The position numbers and the translations under genes were made by a program. A stretch of 64,000 bases of DNA, from assembly GCF_003977615.1 (NCBI RefSeq), contig NZ_RYZR01000005.1:186001-250000 (forward strand), given 5' to 3'. Source of the DNA: Dyella dinghuensis. GTDB taxonomy: Bacteria > Pseudomonadota > Gammaproteobacteria > Xanthomonadales > Rhodanobacteraceae. Below are positions 58,124-64,000 of the stretch, in pieces. A model generated the notes under the pieces. It worked only from the letters and a program-made list of their open reading frames with translations, ran no database searches and was not told the origin of the DNA. How positions within the stretch are numbered: the first letter of the stretch is position 1; each line of letters opens with the position of its first letter.

Positions 58124-58687
58124 GTGAGGCTCCCTCGGCCTGATCTGCGTTTGATTTATTTATTGCGGAGAACCCAAATTGGGCCCCTCCCCCGCAATCA
58201 GCACGTCGCAAACACTTTGACCCTCATGGGGCAAACCGAACGACGACTCCCAAAATGCACAACAGTCCGACTGCACTAACTTACGGCAGCCTTACCTAGT
58301 GCTACAGCTATGTTTACAAAATATGAAGATTTTGTGCAAATGGCTTACGGCACTGAGTGGCTAAGAAATATTCCTATTCGAGAAAATTCCTACATATTTT
58401 CGGTGCTTATGTTGTTAGGAAATTTTCTCGTGAGAAGCGCGACGCAGAGTAGTAAGCGGTTTCACTCAGGCGTCTTTCTCAAAATTTTGGTGAGGCGGAG
58501 ATTCGCGCGATTTTTTTGCGTGTTAGGCCGTCCGTTTTTTGAGCGCGGTGATGCTTCGCCGCATGATTCTGCGGTCGGATACGGCTAACTTTTTGGTGCT
58601 TGGCTTGATAGTCGCTCAAGCTAACGTCGGCTCAACTGACGACCCACAGGGCGCGGCACGGGACGTGCCGAGTTAACGGGGTTCGCC
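58124..58687. other. Non-coding, AT-rich region upstream of the TonB receptor
   Basis: About 560 bases without a convincing gene. The part nearest the receptor is its leader. From 58300 to 58600 the base composition is clearly more AT-rich than the rest of the window. It contains an imperfect inverted repeat, CGAGAAAATTCCTA (58379-58392) and TAGGAAATTTTCTCG (58416-58430), with one bulged A. A 92-codon frame at 58310-58588 is not supported as a gene. Confidence 0.5.
58379..58430. promoter_or_regulatory. AT-rich inverted repeat upstream of the TonB receptor
   Basis: Arms of 14 and 15 bases (CGAGAAAATTCCTA / TAGGAAATTTTCTCG) separated by 23 bases, about 250-305 bases before the receptor start. 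It could be an operator or a leader hairpin. No T run follows on either strand. Role unknown. Confidence 0.35.
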
Positions 58688-59122
58688 TCCTTGACCCTCC
58701 GAGCCAGATACAGAGGGCCACCTTTTAGGCGAGCCTTTCGAATGGGTTCACGTAGGTGCGGCGAGGATTGTTCGCCCCATCCATGGGGCTCACCCCTCCG
58801 CGCTACGCGCTCCGGGGCCAGCGCTTTGCGCTGTCCAAATTTGCTCCTGGCAAATTTGTCGAACGTGGGTCGTCTCCTTGACCCTCCCAGCCAAATACAG
58901 AGGCCCGCCTTTTGGGCGGGCCCTTGGAATGCGCGAATGTGGGCGAGGATTGTTCGCCCCATCCATGGGGCTCACCCCTTCGCGCTACGCGCTCCGGGGC
59001 CAGCGCTTTGCACTGTCCAAATTTGCTCCTGGCAAATTTGTCGAACGTGGGTCGTCTCCTTGACCCTCCCAGCCAAATACAGAGGCCCGCCTTTTGGGCG
59101 GGCCTCTGTATTTGGCTGGGAG
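58688..59122. repeat. Tandem ~185-bp repeats ending at tRNA-Gln
   Basis: Unit 1 spans 58688-58874, unit 2 spans 58875-59056, and a partial unit 3 spans 59057-59122 and runs into the tRNA 3' end. Each unit starts TCCTTGACCCTCC and contains CAGCCAAATACAGAG or a variant. Inside are hairpins GCCCCATCCATGGGGC and CAAATTTGCTCCTGGCAAAT, and a CGCGCTACGCGCTCCGGGGC stretch. Units 2 and 3 are identical over their shared start; unit 1 is more diverged. Open frames through the repeats look spurious. Confidence 0.9.
59066..59122 (-). other. Perfect 26-bp hairpin that includes the tRNA-Gln 3' end
   Basis: Arms 59066-59091 and 59097-59122 are exact inverse complements with a 5-base loop. On the minus strand the first arm begins CTCCCAGCCAAATACAG, that is, the tRNA acceptor 3' strand, discriminator, CCA and trailer. 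The hairpin could act as a terminator-like structure, but only a short T-poor tail follows. Confidence 0.85.
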
Positions 59123-59186
59123 ACTAGGATTCGAACCTAGATAAACGGAGTCAGAGTCCGTTGTCCTACCGTTAGACGATCTCCCA
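59113..59186 (-). tRNA. tRNA-Gln (anticodon CUG), CCA encoded
   Basis: A 74-base cloverleaf: acceptor TGGGAGA/TCTCCCA, D arm GTC/GAC, anticodon arm ACGGA-CTCTGAG-TCCGT with anticodon CUG, T arm CTAGG-TTCGAAT-CCTAG, then G and encoded CCA. It reads CAG codons. It lies downstream of rplM-rpsI on the same strand. Its last ten bases are also one arm of the 26-bp hairpin immediately downstream. Confidence 0.97.
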
Positions 59187-59253
59187 ATGTCGTACCGAGC
59201 GGTGCGCTCTGACTTGGTGCACCGGACGGTCGAATCGCTGCCTCGAGTGAGGA

Positions 59254-59646
59254 TTAGCGCTTCGAGAACTGGGTCGCGCGACGGGCTTTGTGCAGACCGA
59301 CTTTCTTACGCTCGACTTCACGGGCGTCTCGGGTCACGAAGCCAGCCTTGCGGAGCTGCGTCTTCAGGCTTTCGTCGTACTCGATCAGGGCACGGGCGAT
59401 ACCGAGGCGGATGGCGCCGGCCTGGCCGGTGATGCCGCCGCCGGCGACCGTGACCTTGATATCGAACTTGTCGGTGCTCTGGGTCAGTTCGAGCGGCTGG
59501 CGCACGATCATGCGCGAGGTCTCGCGACCGAAGAACTGGTCCAGGGTCTTGCCGTTGACTTCGATCGCGCCGGTGCCCTTGCGCAGGAACACGCGAGCTG
59601 CGGAGGTCTTGCGGCGGCCGGTGCCGTAATTCTGCTGAATCGCCAT
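59254..59646 (-). CDS. rpsI: Ribosomal protein uS9
   Basis: A 130-residue small-subunit protein. It starts [20 protein letters not shown] and ends with the conserved basic tail [17 protein letters not shown], whose last residues reach the P-site tRNA. It follows rplM by eight bases, the universal rplM-rpsI operon. tRNA-Gln lies 67 bases downstream and may be in the same transcript. Confidence 0.98.
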   Translation of the reverse strand: MAIQQNYGTGRRKTSAARVFLRKGTGAIEVNGKTLDQFFGRETSRMIVRQPLELTQSTDKFDIKVTVAGGGITGQAGAIRLGIARALIEYDESLKTQLRKAGFVTRDAREVERKKVGLHKARRATQFSKR

Positions 59647-59654
59647 ATGCTTCC

Positions 59655-60083
59655 TTAGATTTCCAGCGCCTGCGGCTGCTGTGCGGTATGCGGATGTTCT
59701 GCGCCGCCATAGACCTTGAGCTTGCGGTACATGGCGCGGCCCAGCGGGTTCTTCGGCAGCATGCCCTTCACGGCGATCTCGATGACGCGCTCGGGATGGG
59801 TGGCCAGCAGGTCTTTCAGACTGGTGGTCTTGAGGTTGCCGACGTAGCCGGTGAAACGGTGGTACTTCTTGTCGTCCAGCTTGGCGCCGGTGACAGCCAC
59901 CTTCTCCGCGTTGATCACGACGATGTAGTCGCCGGTGTCGACGTGAGGGGTGAACTCGGGCTTATGCTTGCCGCGTAGACGACTCGCGATCTCAGTCGAG
60001 AGACGACCGAGAGTCTTGTCCGTGGCATCAACCACGTACCAGTCGCGCTTGACGCTTTCCGGCTTGGCGCTGAACGTTTTCAT
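59655..60083 (-). CDS. rplM: Ribosomal protein uL13
   Basis: A 142-residue large-subunit protein. Start [20 protein letters not shown] at 60083, with GGAAT upstream; core [20 protein letters not shown] and the conserved [20 protein letters not shown] near the C-terminus. A CCGCC/GGCGG hairpin lies in the leader (around 60096-60112); leader autoregulation is known for rplM in E. coli, but no such role can be shown here. It is the first gene of rplM-rpsI. Confidence 0.98.
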   Translation of the reverse strand: MKTFSAKPESVKRDWYVVDATDKTLGRLSTEIASRLRGKHKPEFTPHVDTGDYIVVINAEKVAVTGAKLDDKKYHRFTGYVGNLKTTSLKDLLATHPERVIEIAVKGMLPKNPLGRAMYRKLKVYGGAEHPHTAQQPQALEI

Positions 60084-60208
60084 TTCGGAATACCTGTCTG
60101 CCGCCACATGGGCGGTAAGCGGAATCGATGGAACAAAGGCGCGAGATGATAGCGAAGCTCTCATCTGTCGCGCAAGCCCACGAGGGGCTGCGAGTCAGCA
60201 ATGATAGC

Positions 60209-61408
60209 ATGATTGATATGCCTCTTGAGAAGCCCCAACACCGCATTGCCGTGCTGGCCGACCAGTGTGTGCAATGCGGCCTGTGCCTGCCCGTTTGCCC
60301 CACGTATGGCCTGGACGGCAACGAAGCTGAATCGCCGCGCGGGCGGATCGCGCTGGCCGCTGCATTGGCCCGGGGACAGGTTTCGGTTACCACGGCCCTG
60401 CGCGAGCCGATCGACCACTGCCTGGGCTGCCTGAATTGCCAGCGGGTCTGCCCCGCCGGCGTTCATTATGAGGAGCTATTGGTCGAGACGCGAGGCTTGC
60501 TCGGCCCCGCACCGGATCGCCCCGCCCTATTGCTGGGGGTGGTCAAACGGCCAAAACTGAATCGATGGCTGCAACGGCTGGTCCGATGGACCGGCGCTGC
60601 GCGATGGGTTCCCGCCATCCTGGGAGGAAAGACGGCGCCGTCCTGGCGCGCCGCATTGTCCTTACTGCCACGCGGATCCAAATTATCGGCAGTGAACTCG
60701 ATTTCCCAACGCGAACCCGATTTGGGAGCGGTCGCCTTATTTCCAGGCTGCACCGCCAGCGTGCAGGATGCCGAGGCGGAACGTGCTGCGGAATCGCTGC
60801 TTCGCGCCGTGGGTTATCGCGTTACACGCCTTCCCGCCTTCTGCTGTGGTGCACTGGATTTGCACGATGGTGCCACCGCGGATGCCGATAAAGCGTCCGA
60901 CAAGGTGCAACGCGCCTGGAGCGGCGCCCAGGCCGATCATCTGATAACGATCACGCCGGGTTGCCTCAGTACCTTGCGGCGCGCATTGCCCGGGGTTCGG
61001 GTCGGCGATCCCTATGCACTGCTCGCCGAACACTCCGATCGGCTGTCATTCCGGCCTTTGGCGTTGTGCGTTGCGCTGCACGTCCCATGCACGCAAGCGA
61101 ATGTCGCGCGTAGCGATGCCGCGCTTGTGCAATTGCTGAAACGCATCCCGAATCTGGAACTCAAGCGCTTATCCACACCGCCGTATTGCTGTGGCGCCGC
61201 CGGTTCGCATGTGCTGCAGTTCCCGGATCGCGCGGAACGTTTGCGTGACGATGTCATCGCACACATCAACACGCTGGATGCGCAACTGATTCTGTCGTCC
61301 AATATAGGTTGTCGACTTCATCTGGCTGCAGGATTGGCCGAACATGCATCGACATTACCGACCCTGCATCCGCTAACGTTGCTGGCACAGCAACTGGACA
61401 TCCGATGA
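60209..61408 (+). CDS. GlcF-like (Fe-S)-binding protein with two CCG domains
   Basis: A 399-residue iron-sulfur electron carrier of the GlcF/LutA type. Two 4Fe-4S motifs lie near residues 20-30 ([12 protein letters not shown]) and 71-81 ([12 protein letters not shown]). Two CCG (cysteine-rich) domains follow, with FCCGALD near 210 and YCCGAAGS near 326. Such proteins form part of glycolate or other 2-hydroxyacid oxidases or bind partner dehydrogenases. No glcD or glcE lies in the window, so the partner is unknown. The start is uncertain: ATGs at 60209 and 60218 are both possible and neither has a clear Shine-Dalgarno. It overlaps coq7 by four bases. Confidence 0.85.
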   Translation: MIDMPLEKPQHRIAVLADQCVQCGLCLPVCPTYGLDGNEAESPRGRIALAAALARGQVSVTTALREPIDHCLGCLNCQRVCPAGVHYEELLVETRGLLGPAPDRPALLLGVVKRPKLNRWLQRLVRWTGAARWVPAILGGKTAPSWRAALSLLPRGSKLSAVNSISQREPDLGAVALFPGCTASVQDAEAERAAESLLRAVGYRVTRLPAFCCGALDLHDGATADADKASDKVQRAWSGAQADHLITITPGCLSTLRRALPGVRVGDPYALLAEHSDRLSFRPLALCVALHVPCTQANVARSDAALVQLLKRIPNLELKRLSTPPYCCGAAGSHVLQFPDRAERLRDDVIAHINTLDAQLILSSNIGCRLHLAAGLAEHASTLPTLHPLTLLAQQLDIR

Positions 61409-62058
61409 ACCCCACGCGCCATGTACGCACGCTTACACCGCTTGACCGCTTGCTCGCAGGTGTTGAGCGCGCCCTGGAAACCGTGGCCGGCTCGCCGGAG
61501 GCCAATCGTGTGTCACCGGCACATGGCATTGCAGAAGCCGAGATGGATGACAGCCAGCGCCGTCACGCTGCGGGCCTGATGCGCATTAATCACACGGGTG
61601 AGGTATGCGCGCAGGCGCTATACGACGGGCAGGCCGCGCTTGCGCACAAGGAAGAAAATCGCGTGCACCTGCTTCACGCCGCGGCCGAAGAAACCGATCA
61701 TCTTGCGTGGTGCAACGAGCGTCTGTCCGAACTCGAAAGCCGTCCGAGCCTGCTCAACCCACTGTGGTATGCGGGCAGCTATGCGATTGGTGCGCTGGCA
61801 GCGCTTGCTGGTGATTCGATCAGTCTCGGTTTCGTCGTGGAAACGGAAAAGCAGGTGGAAGCGCATCTTGCGGAGCACATCGACAGGCTTCCTGCGCAAG
61901 ACGAACGGTCACGAGCCGTACTTCAGCAGATGCAAACCGATGAAGTGCAGCACGCGCAGAATGCGCGTCAACGTGGGGGCATTGCGCTGCCGTTTCCCAT
62001 TCCGCAGTTGATGCACACCACGTCGATGGTGATGAAGACGGTGGCGTATCGCGTTTGA
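61405..62058 (+). CDS. coq7: 2-polyprenyl-3-methyl-6-methoxy-1,4-benzoquinone monooxygenase Coq7
   Basis: A 217-residue di-iron hydroxylase for the last ring hydroxylation in ubiquinone synthesis. The ferritin-like iron ligands are visible in [20 protein letters not shown] (first Glu), [11 protein letters not shown] (ExxH), [12 protein letters not shown] (Glu), and [13 protein letters not shown] (ExxH). It ends with an amphipathic membrane-binding helix region ([20 protein letters not shown]). The start at 61405 overlaps the GlcF-like stop by four bases; translational coupling is likely. Confidence 0.95.
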   Translation: MNPTRHVRTLTPLDRLLAGVERALETVAGSPEANRVSPAHGIAEAEMDDSQRRHAAGLMRINHTGEVCAQALYDGQAALAHKEENRVHLLHAAAEETDHLAWCNERLSELESRPSLLNPLWYAGSYAIGALAALAGDSISLGFVVETEKQVEAHLAEHIDRLPAQDERSRAVLQQMQTDEVQHAQNARQRGGIALPFPIPQLMHTTSMVMKTVAYRV

Positions 62059-62115
62059 TGTGGCATGTGGTTTATCTATCGCTAGAGAAACATTGAGGCA
62101 ATGTCGAAGCCCGAC

Positions 62116-62261
62116 GTCATTCCGGCGAAGGCCGGAATCCAGTGGCGTTATCGCTGATTTGATACCTCATGGTTGGGACGCTCGCTTTGCAGCGTAGGTA
62201 TCTGGCGATAAGGCTCGATTCAACACTGAAGACACTGGATTCCGGCCTTCGCCGGAATGAC
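62116..62261. repeat. Interspersed inverted repeat, GTCATTCCGGCGAAGGCCGG family
   Basis: Perfect 29-bp inverted arms: GTCATTCCGGCGAAGGCCGG plus AATCCAGTG at 62116-62144, and its exact inverse at 62233-62261. The centre is about 88 bases. Same family as 45746-45846, but longer and without arm mismatches. It occupies most of the 314-base gap between coq7 and speD. Confidence 0.88.
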
Positions 62262-62343
62262 GGTGAGATGCTTGAAAGGGTTGAGGCCAGACGAATTGCC
62301 GCCTCAATAAATCGCGGCTCGCTCTCTGTCCAACAGACAACAA

Positions 62344-62372
62344 GAAAAAACCCGCCTTTCGGCGGGTTTTCG
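62344..62372. terminator. Intrinsic terminator after speD
   Basis: AAAACCCGCC and GGCGGGTTTT pair around a TTTC loop, with A6 on the left (T run on the minus strand). It directly abuts the speD stop codon and may also stop readthrough from coq7. Confidence 0.9.
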
Positions 62373-63158
62373 TTACATCAGGTTACGTCCGTGGAAGAGC
62401 TCTTCAATCTCACGGCGAAGCAGCGACTCGATGCGCTGACGTTCCTTGAACGACAGATCGTCCGCATGCGCCTCGAACAGATACGTATCGAGGTCGAAGT
62501 CCTTGATGTGCATCTTGGTGTGGAAGATATTTTCCTGATACACGTTCACATCGAACATCTCGTACTTCTGACGAATGTGGCGCGCCAGATAATCCTGCAC
62601 CGAGTTGATCTTGTGATCGATGAAGTGCTTCTTGCCCCGCACGTCGCGCGTGAAACCGCGCACGCGGTAATCGCACACCACGATGTCGGACTCGAAACTG
62701 TCGATCAGGTAATTCAGGGCTTTCAGCGGGGAGATCACACCGCAGGTCGCCACGTCGATGTCCGCACGGAAGGTCGCGATGCCGTTGTGCGGATGCGTTT
62801 CCGGATACGTGTGGACGGTGATATGGCTCTTGTCCATATGCGCCACCACGGCATCGGAGATCGTGTCGCGGCCCAGCTTCTCCACCACCGGCTCCTCGGA
62901 AATGAGGATGGTGACCGACGCACCCTGCGGGTCGTAGTCCTGACGGGCCACGTTGAGGATGTTCGCGCCGATGATCTCGGCCACGTCGGTAAGGATCTGC
63001 GTGAGACGATCGGCGTCGTACTGCTCGTCGATGTACTCGATGTAACGCTGGCGCTGGTCTTCGGACACCGCATAGCAGATGTCGTAAATATTGAAGCTCA
63101 GGGCCTTGGTCAGGTTGTTGAAGCCCTGCAGACGCAGGCGCGGGAGGGGTTTCACCAC
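62373..63158 (-). CDS. speD: S-adenosylmethionine decarboxylase SpeD
   Basis: A 261-residue pyruvoyl enzyme that makes decarboxylated SAM, the aminopropyl donor for spermidine. Family sequence: [40 protein letters not shown] and [20 protein letters not shown]. Ser111 in MDKSH is the self-cleavage site that becomes the pyruvoyl group. The type matches the E. coli-class SpeD (264 residues). The start is taken as GTG at 63158 ([13 protein letters not shown]), with GGAG seven bases upstream; an in-frame GTG 24 bases earlier lacks one. It is divergent from clp. Confidence 0.95.
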   Translation of the reverse strand: MVKPLPRLRLQGFNNLTKALSFNIYDICYAVSEDQRQRYIEYIDEQYDADRLTQILTDVAEIIGANILNVARQDYDPQGASVTILISEEPVVEKLGRDTISDAVVAHMDKSHITVHTYPETHPHNGIATFRADIDVATCGVISPLKALNYLIDSFESDIVVCDYRVRGFTRDVRGKKHFIDHKINSVQDYLARHIRQKYEMFDVNVYQENIFHTKMHIKDFDLDTYLFEAHADDLSFKERQRIESLLRREIEELFHGRNLM

Positions 63159-63444
63159 GGCGACACTCCATGGCCGGGTCACGGCCGACAGGTGAGGCGG
63201 GTTAGCTACAAGGGTCCCCGCTGATTAGAAAAGCATGCTGGACCCTTATCCTGCACGCCTCTTGTGTACGAACGATGGCAGCTGCCACCATCCGGAAGAC
63301 TGCGAAGTATGCGGCATATCGGAGCAAAACTGAACCTACGGGGTTCGCTTCGACTTTGCCATAATGCAAAGGTTGTTCAGGGACGTAAGCCTTTTTGCCG
63401 CTGGATGGGGCGGCTCTTGGAACTCTCAGCTTGGGGAAAATTCT
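63159..63444. other. Divergent speD / clp intergenic region
   Basis: A 286-base spacer holding both promoters. CATAAT at 63360-63365 could be a -10 box for clp, but no convincing -35 sits upstream. A frame at 63264-63626 overlaps the start of clp and is rejected as a gene. Confidence 0.4.
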
Positions 63445-64000
63445 GTGGTGCAGCTGAAATATCAACTACAACAAGCGTTCGAAAAGTCACAGGCTCCTCT
63501 CGGTTTTGCGCCAGACCCCGCCGCCATGGAGCGTTTTCTGGGGATGTGCCACCGCCGCCGGTATCCGGGCAAAACGGCCATCATCCGCCCGGGCGACCCC
63601 GCCAACACCCTGTATTACGTCATTGAAGGCTCTCTGGCCGTCTGTACGGAAGACGAACAGGGCCGCGAACTGATCCTGGCCTACATCAGCCGCGGACAGT
63701 TCATCGGTGAGATGGGGCTGTTCGTGGAGCAGGCCCAGCGCGAATCGATGGTGCGTACCCGCAGCCCTTGCGAAATGGCCGAAATCAGCTATGAGCGCCT
63801 GTTCCAGCTGATGGAAGGCCCGCTGCGCGATGAATGCCCGAAGATTCTGTTCGCCATTGGTGCCCAACTCACCCATCGTTTGCTGCGTACGTCCCGCCAG
63901 GTCAGCCGCATGGCCTTCATGGACGTCACCAATCGCATCTCGCGCACCCTGCTCGATCTCTGCCAGGAACCGGATGCGATGAGCCACCCGGCCGGTACGC
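63445..64000 (+). CDS. clp: Clp/CRP-family global transcription regulator (3' end beyond window)
   Basis: The first 185 codons of a CRP/FNR-family regulator. The cyclic-nucleotide-binding fold shows MERFLGMCHRRRYPGKTAII, RPGDPANTLYYVIEGSLAVC, and FIGEMGLFVEQAQRESMVRT, followed by the C-helix (VSRMAFMDVTNRISRTLLDL). It ends at DAMSHPAGT, just before the DNA-binding helix-turn-helix. The sequence is close to Xanthomonas Clp, which responds to c-di-GMP and controls virulence and pili genes. The start is GTG with GGGG eight bases upstream. A ~27-residue N-terminal extension precedes the fold, as in Clp. Confidence 0.92.
   Translation, partial: MVQLKYQLQQAFEKSQAPLGFAPDPAAMERFLGMCHRRRYPGKTAIIRPGDPANTLYYVIEGSLAVCTEDEQGRELILAYISRGQFIGEMGLFVEQAQRESMVRTRSPCEMAEISYERLFQLMEGPLRDECPKILFAIGAQLTHRLLRTSRQVSRMAFMDVTNRISRTLLDLCQEPDAMSHPAGT

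Noticed and set aside
58310-58588. A 92-codon frame in the AT-rich region before the TonB receptor
   Set aside because: No ribosome binding site, no recognisable family or domain, and it ends in low-quality basic sequence. The region is better explained as non-coding.
58688-59122. Possible CRISPR array
   Set aside because: Units are ~185 bp with no short repeat-spacer pattern and no cas genes nearby.
58875-59123. tRNA-Gln 3' end copies as attachment sites of an integrated element
   Set aside because: Attachment sites would be direct repeats of the tRNA end flanking an element with an integrase. Here the copies are inverted relative to the tRNA and no integrase is present.
58688-59140. Open frames running through the tandem repeats
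   Set aside because: They repeat the same words in several frames on both strands, have no start signals, and end inside the tRNA. They are by-products of the repeats.

Overview
The window reads as chromosomal DNA of a GC-rich gammaproteobacterium of the order Lysobacterales (Xanthomonadales). The family is probably Rhodanobacteraceae (the Dyella / Rhodanobacter / Luteibacter group). This is inferred from gene content: a Clp-type CRP regulator divergent from speD, pilMNOPQ divergent from the PBP1A gene, UPF0149-pepP divergent from TIGR02449-zapA-6S RNA-fau, yicC/rph/rdgB/hemW, and cydP-cydABX. Nearly all of it is core genome. No prophage, IS transposase, CRISPR array or defence island is visible.

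Layout. 1-3245 (minus): a MacAB-like efflux operon (adaptor, ATPase, permease running off the left edge). 3481-7925: secreted DUF1579-like protein, FAH-family hydrolase, mscL, secreted M28 peptidase, a MarR regulator and a macro-domain protein. 7912-15006 (minus): a tightly overlapping moxR / DUF58 / DUF4381 / batA / batB-C / batD operon. 15142-20332 (minus): pilMNOPQ, the type IV pilus alignment complex and secretin, divergent from mrcA (PBP1A). 23160-31611: a conserved unknown, citrate synthase, L31 type B, nucleoside hydrolase, recG, ridA and spoT. 31748-37470: rpoZ, then the mla phospholipid-transport genes (mlaA on plus, mlaFEDCB on minus), then gmk. 37582-41509: yicC, a large palindromic element, rph, rdgB and hemW. 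41589-45706: DUF1631 protein, PilZ protein and pepQ. 46040-49184: cydP-cydA-cydB-cydX. 49232-53119: pepP, UPF0149, TIGR02449, zapA, 6S RNA, fau and an EVE protein. 53139-58123: kch-like channel, rpiA and a large TonB-dependent receptor. 58688-60083: tandem repeats, tRNA-Gln(CUG), rpsI and rplM. 60209-64000: GlcF-like Fe-S protein, coq7, speD and clp (cut by the right edge).

The genes are mostly cell-envelope and housekeeping functions: pilus assembly, peptidoglycan synthesis, outer-membrane lipid asymmetry, the Bat system, bd oxidase respiration, stringent response and nucleotide hygiene.

The most unusual features are non-coding or architectural. (1) A 293-bp nested palindromic element with perfect 31-bp inverted ends lies between yicC and rph, and its right end touches the rph start codon. 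(2) A perfect 26-bp hairpin captures the 3' acceptor strand and CCA of tRNA-Gln; it is the first of a set of ~185-bp tandem repeats. (3) MlaD carries two tandem, closely similar MCE domains instead of one. (4) The BatB-like VWA protein has lost the first Asp of its MIDAS motif. Several families of interspersed palindromic repeats are also present. All calls rest on reading the sequence and on family knowledge; no database search was run.
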